31,295 bases of DNA, taken from positions 1 through 31,295 of the forward strand of contig CAKPLD010000010.1 in assembly GCA_934167225.1 (NCBI GenBank), written 5' to 3'. The notes below the pieces were generated by a model, which was not told the origin of the DNA, made no database searches, and worked only from the letters and a program-made list of their open reading frames with translations. Origin of the DNA: an uncultured Clostridia bacterium (GTDB taxonomy: Bacteria > Bacillota > Clostridia > TANB77 > CAG-508). Within the stretch, counting starts at the first letter, position 1; the number at the start of each line of letters is the position of its first letter. The position numbers were made by a program, and so were the translations under genes. Positions 25,752-31,295 of this stretch are shown piece after piece.

Positions 25752-26100
25752 CTTTTTTCTCCTCCGTAAAAAATGTATATATTTTATTTCTTCTCATTTT
25801 AAATTTTATAAATCTTATTATAATTTGGTCTATGTATTCTCCTCCTGCTTTTCTCGTTAATTCAAAATTGTTTGAATCTGGAATTTTAAACGAGGTAATT
25901 GCAAAACCTATTAAACCAAATATTGCTGCTCCTATTACTCCTAAATAGGAAATTCCAATGGTGTCTCCTATTGCTTTGAATATTACAAAAGCTATTACTC
26001 CTAGCACTGCTGTTGTTATAAGTGCTTTTGGTGTAAATACATAGAAAAATCTTCCTTCACCCTTTGTATTTCTTGGTATATTATATGGACCACCTGCCAT
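25744..26100 (-). CDS. PrgI/VirB3-like inner membrane protein
   Basis: The product has 118 residues. The N-terminus has NIPRNTKGEGR, and the IPRN motif followed by two closely spaced membrane helices (about 26-46 and 51-70) and a basic cytosolic tail is typical of PrgI-family proteins, the Gram-positive counterpart of VirB3. PrgI/VirB3 proteins bind VirB4 at the membrane and are usually encoded directly before it. Here the gene overlaps the VirB4 N-domain-like gene by 8 bases, with VirB4 next. Start ATG 26100 is preceded by AAAGGAGTGATAAT. It has its own promoter just upstream, after the terminator of the pilin unit. Confidence 0.85.
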   Translation of the reverse strand: MAGGPYNIPRNTKGEGRFFYVFTPKALITTAVLGVIAFVIFKAIGDTIGISYLGVIGAAIFGLIGFAITSFKIPDSNNFELTRKAGGEYIDQIIIRFIKFKMRRNKIYTFFTEEKKDE

Positions 26101-26135
26101 ATTATCACTCCTTTTAAATCTAGTTTTACATATTT

Positions 26136-26144
26136 ATTATAACA
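26136..26144 (-). promoter_or_regulatory. Extended -10 promoter of the PrgI-VirB4-VirB6 unit
   Basis: TGTTATAAT on the minus strand (26144-26136) is a perfect extended -10. Any -35 would fall inside the terminator hairpin at 26158-26100 side (26158 upward), and none matches well. It is placed 36 bases before the PrgI-like start codon. Confidence 0.6.
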
Positions 26145-26157
26145 TAAAATCTGCAAA

Positions 26158-26200
26158 AAAAATACAATTTATGATATTTTTTATCATAAATTGTATTTTT
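26158..26200 (-). terminator. Terminator of the two-pilin unit
   Basis: Perfect 19-base arms (26158-26176 and 26182-26200) enclose a 5-base loop of T (plus strand), with an A-run on the plus strand that gives a U-tract in minus-strand RNA. It sits about 40 bases after the stop at 26241. It separates the abundant-pilin transcript from the PrgI-VirB4 transcript. Confidence 0.9.
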
Positions 26201-26240
26201 TAATATAATTGTAACATTTCTGTAATAATTCTGTAATCTT

Positions 26241-26618
26241 TTACCTAACTGCAACTGTAAATATAAAACTCGCAACCGATGTTGCTCCAAAAACTAATAC
26301 AACACCTATTATTATTGGTAATCCCTTTTGTTTTACCTCTCTCTTTACTTCAGGGGTTTCAGTTAACATTTTAAATCCTAAAAACGCTACCACCACAACA
26401 GTTGTTAATGCAGAAGCTACCTGTAGAAAACCTAATATCCTTCCTATTACTGTTTGTATACCCGAATATTTATCTGGATTTACATACTTCGGTGTCATCA
26501 TACCCGCAATACCTGAAACAGTATAATCACCTTTTGCTTCTACTTTATTTTGAGGAATTGTCAATATTCCTGTTATTACAATTGCTATTACTATTATTTT
26601 TAATATTATATTTTTCAT
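26241..26618 (-). CDS. VirB2/TrbC-type pilin-like protein (pilin 5)
   Basis: The product has 125 residues. A signal peptide (about 1-31, ending VEA) is followed by two hydrophobic helices, about 60-85 and 95-120, separated by a short charged loop TETPEVKREVKQKG. This is the VirB2/TrbC pilin layout. It closely resembles the pilins at 26623-26997 and 27499-27867: all share a GFLxxxS/A start to the first helix, a (E/A)TP(E/D)VK loop and a LPIIxG(V/L)xxVxGAxxxA second helix. Start 26618 is set by GGGAGGA, which overlaps the preceding gene's stop, so translation is coupled. Confidence 0.8.
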   Translation of the reverse strand: MKNIILKIIVIAIVITGILTIPQNKVEAKGDYTVSGIAGMMTPKYVNPDKYSGIQTVIGRILGFLQVASALTTVVVVAFLGFKMLTETPEVKREVKQKGLPIIIGVVLVFGATSVASFIFTVAVR

Positions 26619-26622
26619 ATAC

Positions 26623-26997
26623 TTATCCTCCCATCGCACTTAAAAAGAATGATGCAATTTGTATTGCTCCATAAACACATATTAATCCTATGATTATTGG
26701 TAACATTTTATCTTTTATTTCTTTCTTTACATCTGGTGTTGCAACTATATATCTATATCCTGTTGATGCTATCATTAAAACTAGTAAAAGAATTGATACT
26801 ATTCTCAAAAATCCAAGAAAACGATTTGCTACGTCTCTTAGTGATGCTGTTTTGTTTACCATTTCGTCTGCAATGTTTGCTTCAAATCCCCCTATATCTG
26901 ATTCTATTGATGTAGCATAGGAAAATTTTACTTCAAATATGTTAAAAATACTTAATATTAGAACCGCATATATTAAAATTTTATATATAGTTTTCAT
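26623..26997 (-). CDS. VirB2/TrbC-type pilin-like protein (pilin 4)
   Basis: The product has 124 residues with a signal peptide (about 1-29), then helices at about 65-86 and 98-120 around the loop VATPDVKKEIKDK. It is paralogous to the pilins at 26241 and 27499. It starts at ATG 26997 after AAAAGGAGGGA, with its own strong extended -10 promoter at 27053-27081, and is followed after 4 bases by the next pilin. This gives a two-pilin mRNA closed by the hairpin at 26158-26200. Confidence 0.8.
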   Translation of the reverse strand: MKTIYKILIYAVLILSIFNIFEVKFSYATSIESDIGGFEANIADEMVNKTASLRDVANRFLGFLRIVSILLLVLMIASTGYRYIVATPDVKKEIKDKMLPIIIGLICVYGAIQIASFFLSAMGG

Positions 26998-27052
26998 GAA
27001 CCATCCCTCCTTTTTCTAGTACTTTTGAGGCTTTATTTTTTCCTTCTTTTTT

Positions 27053-27081
27053 ATTATAGCATAAATATTTTGAAAAAACAA
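27053..27081 (-). promoter_or_regulatory. Strong extended -10 promoter of the two-pilin unit
   Basis: Read on the minus strand: TTGTTT (27081-27076), a 17-base spacer and TATAAT (27058-27053), with TGC directly before the -10. It leaves a leader of about 50 bases before ATG 26997. Confidence 0.8.
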
Positions 27082-27206
27082 TTTTTTATTTTTTTCCTTT
27101 TTCGACCTGCTATTATACCTCCTACGATCAGTAAAAAGAGTAAAGTAAAAGTTTGATATAAAATTTTGTTCTTGTAATATATTCAATTCAGCTACAAAAA
27201 AATATA

Positions 27207-27255
27207 AGTTAACGACCAATTTTTAATATATAGGTACCAAAATTGGTCGTTAACT
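27207..27255. repeat. Perfect 17-base inverted repeat upstream of the pilin promoter
   Basis: The arms at 27207-27223 (AGTTAACGACCAATTTT) and 27239-27255 are exact reverse complements, with a 15-base loop containing GGTACC. There is no T-tract on either side, so it is not a typical terminator. It lies about 125 bases upstream of the -35 at 27081 and could be an operator, an RNA structure or a DNA cruciform. Confidence 0.8.
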
Positions 27256-27450
27256 CGCATAAAATGATTTTTTAACACAAAATTTCTATTCATTATTACT
27301 GGTATAATAAATTAAAATTATTCTTTCACATTTATGGTATTATGCTAAAAATATAATATTGTTAGACACACAAAGTTTTAATAGATTTCAAAAAAATCAA
27401 ACAAATAAAACATAAATTTATACATTTAAAATTTTTAACAATAAAAATGA

Positions 27451-27492
27451 AAAAAAATTAGAATATAAATTTTTATTTATATCCTAATTTTT
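27451..27492 (-). terminator. Terminator after the first pilin cluster
   Basis: Arms at 27453-27469 and 27476-27492 pair fully in minus-strand RNA (one G-U pair), followed by a U-tract (A-run at 27451-27457 on the plus strand). It starts 6 bases after the stop of the 27499-27867 gene. It pairs better on the minus strand than on the plus strand, which supports its direction. Confidence 0.85.
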
Positions 27493-27498
27493 ATATCC

Positions 27499-27867
27499 TT
27501 ATCCAGCTACACCTATTATAAATTTAGCAATAGATGTTGCTCCGAAAACTAATACTATACCAACTATAATTGGTAGCATTTTTTTCTTTATTTCACTTTT
27601 TACTTCTGGTGTTTCAACAATATATTGGAAACCTGTTATGGCTATCATTAATACTGCAATTATTCCTGATGCAACTTGTAAGAATCCTAATAATTTACCA
27701 ATTACACTTTGTAATTTTGATACGTCTCCTCCACCTGTTACCTGTATTCCATCAATTGCACTTCCTGCATCTGCTGCTGTTGCTGCAAGACTCATGTTAT
27801 CTGGCATAATAACCAACATAGAAACTGCTATAATCAATATTGCCAATACTTTATACATTGTTTTCAT
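27499..27867 (-). CDS. VirB2/TrbC-type pilin-like protein (pilin 3)
   Basis: The product has 122 residues. A signal peptide (about 1-29, ending LAA) leads to a short Gly/Ala/Asp-rich mature N-terminus and then two hydrophobic helices (about 62-82 and 95-118) around VETPEVKSEIKKK. It is very similar in layout to the pilins at 26241 and 26623. The ribosome site is GGAAGGAGGAA before ATG 27867. It is last in the unit starting near 28954 and is followed directly by a terminator. Confidence 0.8.
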   Translation of the reverse strand: MKTMYKVLAILIIAVSMLVIMPDNMSLAATAADAGSAIDGIQVTGGGDVSKLQSVIGKLLGFLQVASGIIAVLMIAITGFQYIVETPEVKSEIKKKMLPIIVGIVLVFGATSIAKFIIGVAG

Positions 27868-27927
27868 AAGTCATTCCTCCTTCCATTTATATATATATTT
27901 TTTTAAATTTAATATCTTAATTTATTG

Positions 27928-28353
27928 TTACGATGTTGCAAATGATCCTATTATTATAGTAACTATTGCCATCGCAATTTGCCATATAATATATGCACCA
28001 AATCCAAATGCCATTCCTACAAAAATTGTATGTAAACTCTTTTTAGCTTTATCCCTTTCATGTGGATTTCCTCCACTTGCCATATATCTTACACCTGTTA
28101 CAGAAAGAGCTATTGTTGATATTCCTGCTAGTGCAACGATTAGGATTCTATTTATGGCTTTTATTACATTTTTAAAAAATGTAAATGTTGGACTTAGAAC
28201 TCCATGGTAATCTGTTGTGTCTTCATTTAAGAAATCCGATGTTGCCTTAAATGCATCTTTTACCCATGTGTTTTCGTCTGTTGCATATACTTGTGAATTT
28301 GAATTTATAAAAAATATTGTTATTAAAATAATTGATATTGCTATTTTTTTCAT
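27928..28353 (-). CDS. Pilin-like / TrbC-like small membrane protein (pilin 2)
   Basis: The product has 141 residues. A signal peptide (about 1-22) is followed by a mature domain with two hydrophobic helices (about 62-86 and 105-135) separated by ASGGNPHERDKAKKS, a loop typical of VirB2/TrbC proteins found in Gram-positive T4SS loci. It is more distant from pilins 3-5. I prefer ATG 28353 over TTG 28359 because AGGTG is better spaced from it. It probably contributes to a filament or to the base of the channel. Confidence 0.7.
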   Translation of the reverse strand: MKKIAISIILITIFFINSNSQVYATDENTWVKDAFKATSDFLNEDTTDYHGVLSPTFTFFKNVIKAINRILIVALAGISTIALSVTGVRYMASGGNPHERDKAKKSLHTIFVGMAFGFGAYIIWQIAMAIVTIIIGSFATS

Positions 28354-28395
28354 ATTCAAATCACCTACTTTCTACATTTGCCCCTTTTTTCTATA

Positions 28396-28902
28396 TTACA
28401 TAAATATAGAAAATACAAATTTTACTATAGTGGCACTGCAAAATAATAAGACTGCTCCAATTAATAATGACCTTCCAAAATCTAGCATTTCTTTCTTTGC
28501 ACCTGGTCCTTCTTTTGGACCTCCCTTTTCACCATGCATTCCAATTCCATGGCCTAGTGCTATATCGTTTGCTAACTCTGAGTTTCCACCTAATAACATA
28601 TTGAATCCAAATATTGCAATTGATATTACTGTTAGTACTCCTCCTATTATTTGTACAACCCCTAGTATTGGGTTTACAATTTGATGTATAAAACTTACAA
28701 ATGGTGTGGATATTTGCTCTGCTGTTCCATTTAACCCATCTGGGCTTAAGTCTCTTATAAAGCTGTTGCTTGTTATTTTGGTGTCTATTACATCATTACC
28801 TTTTGCTATTTTTATTTGCTGTGTTGCAAAGCAGGAATAATGTGTGCTACTTATTATAAATATTATAAATATTAAACTTATGATTTTTTTACATTTATTC
28901 AT
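28396..28902 (-). CDS. Pilin-like / TrbC-like small membrane protein with Gly/His-rich loop (pilin 1)
   Basis: The product has 168 residues. A signal peptide (about 1-26, ending CFA) is followed by two hydrophobic helices (about 76-100 and 140-166). The loop between them is unusually long, about 40 residues, and rich in Gly and His (HGIGMHGEKGGPKEGPG). The helix-loop-helix layout matches VirB2/TrbC-type subunits, but the loop is far larger than in the other pilin-like genes here. ATG 28902 is used with GGGTG just upstream. It has its own promoter at 28926-28954. Confidence 0.65.
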   Translation of the reverse strand: MNKCKKIISLIFIIFIISSTHYSCFATQQIKIAKGNDVIDTKITSNSFIRDLSPDGLNGTAEQISTPFVSFIHQIVNPILGVVQIIGGVLTVISIAIFGFNMLLGGNSELANDIALGHGIGMHGEKGGPKEGPGAKKEMLDFGRSLLIGAVLLFCSATIVKFVFSIFM

Positions 28903-28925
28903 GCTATCACCCACTATCTATTTTT

Positions 28926-28954
28926 ATTATAATTCTTTTTGTTTTTTTTTGCAA
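28926..28954 (-). promoter_or_regulatory. Promoter of the first pilin cluster
   Basis: Read on the minus strand: TTGCAA (28954-28949), a 17-base spacer and TATAAT (28931-28926), about 24 bases before ATG 28902. It would drive 28902, 28353 and 27867 up to the terminator at 27451-27492. Confidence 0.7.
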
Positions 28955-28986
28955 GATTTTGTGTCAAATTTCGACATTTTTTATTC

Positions 28987-29910
28987 TTATGGTACCATTT
29001 CGTCGTTCTTTCCTTCTGCTTCTTTTTCCTTGTTTACTTTAGCTTTTGCTTTGTTCTCTTCGGCTACCTTTTGCATTGCCACTAATACTTCTGGATTTAT
29101 TATTATAGCTTCATGTAACTTTTCTTCTCTAGAAGTATTTTCTTCTTCTCTTGGTTCTGCTTCTCTTGATTCTCTAGGTAATTCTTCATGTGAAGTTTCC
29201 CTTATTGTAACATATCCCTTTGTCTTATTATCATCTGGTGGATTTTTGCCCTTTTCTATACATTTAAAGTATGCTTTTACATCTGCCATAGTTAGGTCTT
29301 CCGGCAAATTATTAGTTTGAATACGTGTAATTAAATCTGGATTTACTTCTGCTTTTTCAGTTTTAATTACATTATTTATCTGTTCTACTAATGTCATTTT
29401 CTCTTTATTTGCTTTATATACTGAAATTATACGATCAACCAAAGAATAGTACTCTTTTTGCGCTGATTTAAAATTGTTTTTTTGTTCAGCCATCATTCCA
29501 TTATATAATTTTAGCATGTCTTGTGCCATTTTATCTTCAGCTTTTAATATTCCTAAAGTTTTCTTTAGCTCTCTGTATTTTTTTGCTTTTTTATTAAAAG
29601 GCAATATATTTAAAGCGATTCTAGATATTATTGGAAGTCCGAATTTACTTCTGATCTTTTTTAATGCCTTGTTTGTTTTGGCTATTTGACCACTTATTTT
29701 TTCGGATTTTGCCAATTGTTTTTCTTTTTCTTTTTGAGTAATGTTTAAAGTCTTCGCTGATTTTTGGTATCCCTCTATAACTTTCTTAAGTGTATCAATA
29801 TCTATTTCTATTTTGCAATATGGCTCTAATTCACCTAAAAGTTCTAATATATTATGTTTATTTGTAAAATTAGCTCTTCGTACATCTTTAACTTTACTAA
29901 ATATTCCCAT
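28987..29910 (-). CDS. Cytosolic coiled-coil protein, first gene of the secretion locus
   Basis: The product has 307 residues with no signal peptide and no membrane helix. It is rich in Lys and Glu. Residues about 45-195 are predicted helical and coiled coil. One moderately hydrophobic patch (PIISRIALNILPF, about 92-104) could be membrane-associated. A disordered acidic region with Arg-Glu pairs (about 235-275) and a Lys/Glu-rich tail follow. I do not recognise the family. It starts at ATG 29910 with GAGGTGAT upstream; GTG 29919 lies inside that ribosome site. It is driven by the promoter at 29930-29958. As first gene of the locus it could be a regulator, chaperone or substrate, but none of these can be told from the sequence. 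Confidence 0.65.
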   Translation of the reverse strand: MGIFSKVKDVRRANFTNKHNILELLGELEPYCKIEIDIDTLKKVIEGYQKSAKTLNITQKEKEKQLAKSEKISGQIAKTNKALKKIRSKFGLPIISRIALNILPFNKKAKKYRELKKTLGILKAEDKMAQDMLKLYNGMMAEQKNNFKSAQKEYYSLVDRIISVYKANKEKMTLVEQINNVIKTEKAEVNPDLITRIQTNNLPEDLTMADVKAYFKCIEKGKNPPDDNKTKGYVTIRETSHEELPRESREAEPREEENTSREEKLHEAIIINPEVLVAMQKVAEENKAKAKVNKEKEAEGKNDEMVP

Positions 29911-29929
29911 TTTTATCACCTCATTATCA

Positions 29930-29958
29930 ATTTTACCTTAATTTGCATAATTTGTCAA
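29930..29958 (-). promoter_or_regulatory. Promoter at the head of the secretion locus
   Basis: Read on the minus strand: TTGACA (29958-29953), a 17-base spacer and TAAAAT (29935-29930). It drives the coiled-coil gene at 29910 and is divergent from an almost identical promoter at 30000-30028. Confidence 0.8.
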
Positions 29959-29999
29959 TAGTTACGCCCGTATGGTTTACATAAATTTCAAAACTTTTA

Positions 30000-30028
30000 T
30001 TGACAAATTTACTATTAAATTATAAAAT
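30000..30028 (+). promoter_or_regulatory. Promoter of the deacetylase gene
   Basis: TTGACA at 30000-30005, a 17-base spacer and TAAAAT at 30023-30028, 25 bases before ATG 30054. It has the same -35, spacing and -10 as the divergent promoter at 29930-29958. Confidence 0.8.
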
Positions 30029-30053
30029 ACCCAAAAAACGATCGAGGTACATT

Positions 30054-30857
30054 ATGAAAAAAAATATAATAAAAACAATCTTACTACTAATTTTAACCCT
30101 ACTAATAATTGAATTAACCAATTTATATACAAACCCAAATATAGCTGTACTTTGCTACCACAACATTGCTACACCTACCGAAAAGGCTAACTTTCCAGAA
30201 GAAGCAGATTGGACTATTACAACCGATAATTTTAAGGAACAATTAGATTTCCTAAAGAATAATAATTATAAAACACTGACTATGGATGAATTCTATAATT
30301 GGAAAATGGGTAATTTGGATTTGCCTTATAAAAGTGTCCTTATCACTTTTGATGATGGCTTTTTATCCAATTACGAATATGCCTTTAATTTGCTAAAAGA
30401 TTATAATATGAATGCAACTGTTTTTGTTGTTGGCTCTTTTATTGATGCTTCTACTTCTTCAACATGGGATGGCAATATTAAAACTTATATGACAAAAGAT
30501 CTTTTAAATAATTTGAAAAATGAATTTCCTAATATTGAAATTTATTCTCATTCTTATAATTTGCATTTTCAAGGTGCTATTAATCAGGATAGGGATACTC
30601 TTATAAATGATATAAAGTCTTTTGATAATTTTTATGGAGATACTGATATTTTTTGCTATCCTTTTGGTCAATATAATGATAATATTGAGAGTGCTTTGAA
30701 AGATTGTGGATATAAAATGGCTTTTAAATATGGACCTAATAGTGTTGATTATAAAAAGGCTCGTAGATCTGATGATATTTTTGAAGTTCCTAGACTTAAT
30801 GTTTCTCATGGGATGAGTGTTTTTAGGTTTGGGTTGAGACTTTGGATGTATTTTTGA
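30054..30857 (+). CDS. Membrane-anchored polysaccharide deacetylase (NodB/CE4 family)
   Basis: The product has 267 residues. An N-terminal helix (about 5-24) anchors or secretes it. The NodB-type core follows: VLCYHNI near 32-38, TFDDG at 98-102 (motif 1, with the catalytic Asp100 and metal-binding Asp101), SHSYNLH at 165-171 (motif 2, His166 and His171) and CYPFGQY at 201-207 (motif 3). The family removes acetyl groups from N-acetylglucosamine polymers such as peptidoglycan or exopolysaccharide; the CYHNI start resembles PgaB/IcaB-like members. Start 30054 has GAGG upstream and a clear promoter. It is divergent from the secretion locus. A wall-modifying role linked to that machine is possible but only suggested by proximity. 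Confidence 0.85.
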   Translation: MKKNIIKTILLLILTLLIIELTNLYTNPNIAVLCYHNIATPTEKANFPEEADWTITTDNFKEQLDFLKNNNYKTLTMDEFYNWKMGNLDLPYKSVLITFDDGFLSNYEYAFNLLKDYNMNATVFVVGSFIDASTSSTWDGNIKTYMTKDLLNNLKNEFPNIEIYSHSYNLHFQGAINQDRDTLINDIKSFDNFYGDTDIFCYPFGQYNDNIESALKDCGYKMAFKYGPNSVDYKKARRSDDIFEVPRLNVSHGMSVFRFGLRLWMYF

Positions 30858-30873
30858 TTTTTTGGATATTGAG

Positions 30874-30906
30874 AAGTGCGAGAACTGTAATACAGTTCCC
30901 GCACTT
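30874..30906. terminator. GC-rich hairpin between converging genes
   Basis: Arms of 15 bases (30874-30888 and 30892-30906) with one A/C mismatch and an AAT loop. It lies 16 bases after the deacetylase stop and about 33 bases after the end of the minus-strand ORF, so it could end both. No long U-tract follows. Confidence 0.7.
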
Positions 30907-30939
30907 GTTGCGTACTTCTTCTTCTATACATCTGTGTTT

Positions 30940-31269
30940 CTATTTCAGAATTAGCCGCTTTGGAGGTTTCCAGGTCGTATCAGTAGGAGCAATGGCATTT
31001 ACCATTGCAATCACCTGATTCACACAGCTGTTTAGCTCACTTTCAGGATCCCTACCGGTTTTTTTCTTCTTCTTTTTAGAAATCCTCAACGGAATTTGCC
31101 AAAGTGGAAAATACTCTATCCTTTGGGTGTTAACCCATCTGACCTGTCCAATGTACGTTTGGTCAAGCCATACGTAGCAGGTTACCCATGTATTATATAA
31201 CCTGCTCTTTGCAATACCTATAAATGATAAAATAAAAGTAACCAAAAAAAGGAATATAAAAATTACCAA
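30940..31269 (-). CDS. Small membrane-associated protein of foreign composition, start uncertain
   Basis: This open frame has 109 codons: a hydrophobic N-terminal segment (about 2-18), a Trp/Tyr-rich strand-like region (VTCYVWLDQTYIGQVRWV), a KKKKKK stretch and a short C-terminal domain. I do not recognise it. G+C is about 42% over 31021-31200 by hand count, well above the AT-rich secretion locus. The only in-frame start candidates are TTG codons (31269 or 31245), neither with a ribosome site; an in-frame TAA lies at 31278-31276, so it does not simply continue out of the window. It contains the only normal in-frame CGG (30957-30955), followed by C; a +1 shift there would hit TAA one codon later. 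It may be a truncated or transferred gene. Confidence 0.4.
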   Translation of the reverse strand: MVIFIFLFLVTFILSFIGIAKSRLYNTWVTCYVWLDQTYIGQVRWVNTQRIEYFPLWQIPLRISKKKKKKTGRDPESELNSCVNQVIAMVNAIAPTDTTWKPPKRLILK

Positions 31270-31287
31270 AAATGGTTACTTTTTTTG
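31234..31287. repeat. Inverted repeat with T-tract at the window edge
   Basis: Arms AAAAGTAACCA (31234-31244) and TGGTTACTTTT (31273-31283) with a 28-base loop, followed by T residues to 31286. On the plus strand it is terminator-like. It overlaps the putative start of the ORF at 31269, adding doubt to that start. Confidence 0.5.
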
Positions 31288-31295
31288 ATGTCAAA

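Larger units (their letters stand above)
27001..27498. other. About 500-base intergenic region between pilin units
   Basis: No convincing gene. A 67-codon open frame on the minus strand (27016-27219) has no ribosome site and overlaps the promoter. The region holds a terminator (27451-27492), a perfect 17-base inverted repeat (27207-27255) and a promoter (27053-27081). The stretch 27256-27450 is very AT-rich and shows no further structure I can support. Confidence 0.7.

Noticed and set aside
27016..27219. 67-codon minus-strand open frame in the intergenic region
   Set aside because: No ribosome site, low-complexity Lys/Phe-rich translation, and it overlaps the pilin promoter and one arm of the inverted repeat.
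27256..27450. Possible small RNA or toxin-antitoxin gene in the AT-rich gap
   Set aside because: No promoter-terminator pair, ribosome site or conserved-looking fold apart from the features already listed.
27638..28210. 190-codon open frame on the plus strand
   Set aside because: It spans the antisense of two pilin genes and the gap between them, with no promoter or ribosome site; the pilin frames on the minus strand have signal peptides and ribosome sites.
5598..29910. Integrative conjugative element
   Set aside because: I could find no relaxase, coupling protein, integrase, excisionase or flanking direct repeats within the window.

Overview
This is about 31 kb of AT-rich DNA, most likely chromosomal, from a low-GC Gram-positive bacterium. 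An uncultured gut-type Clostridia or related Firmicute is my best guess. The evidence is the strong GGAGG ribosome sites, TTGACA/TATAAT promoters, the anaerobe-type acyl-CoA dehydratase activase, and Gram-positive-style signal peptides and cell-wall enzymes. I see no rRNA, tRNA, CRISPR array, insertion sequence or integrase.

Layout. Positions 1-5260 (+ strand) hold a large two-ASKHA-domain CoA dehydratase activase-like protein and a membrane-anchored J-domain protein, ended by a strong hairpin terminator. A small, GC-richer membrane protein follows on the minus strand. From 29910 down to 5598, all on the minus strand, lies a locus of 21 genes that looks like a Gram-positive type IV secretion system (T4SS). 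In transcription order it has: a coiled-coil cytosolic protein; five small VirB2/TrbC-type pilin-like proteins in separate transcription units; a PrgI/VirB3-like protein; a membrane-anchored protein resembling a VirB4 N-terminal domain; the VirB4 ATPase; four paralogous polytopic VirB6-like proteins; a TM-anchored coiled-coil protein; an M15 peptidase; a possible VirB8/TcpC-like protein; a C39-like peptidase; a TM protein with an Asn/Thr-rich linker; a fifth VirB6-like protein with an inserted NlpC/P60 domain; a second small VirB8-like protein; and an ABC-type ATPase. On the far side are a divergently transcribed polysaccharide deacetylase (+) and another GC-richer small ORF (-).

No relaxase, coupling protein (VirD4/TcpA), integrase or replication gene lies between the two flanks. 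The locus therefore reads as a dedicated envelope-spanning secretion or surface machine rather than a self-contained conjugative element. The inferred roles are: VirB4 powers assembly or export, the VirB6 paralogs and PrgI form the membrane channel, the pilins form a surface filament, and three different cell-wall-type hydrolases open the peptidoglycan.

The most unusual signal is translational. Three genes (10622-12014, 14261-16325, 16346-18047) are each split by a shift of exactly one base, and at each junction the upstream frame carries a CGG codon followed by A. Skipping the C of CGGA, or reading CGGA as one quadruplet codon, restores a coherent protein every time. In the C39-like protein it restores the catalytic GGH motif. 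By hand scan I found no other in-frame CGG in the window except one in the foreign-looking ORF at 30940-31269. CGA, CGC and CGT do occur in frame as ordinary Arg codons. This suggests that CGG is an unassigned or 'hungry' codon that triggers +1 recoding in this organism.
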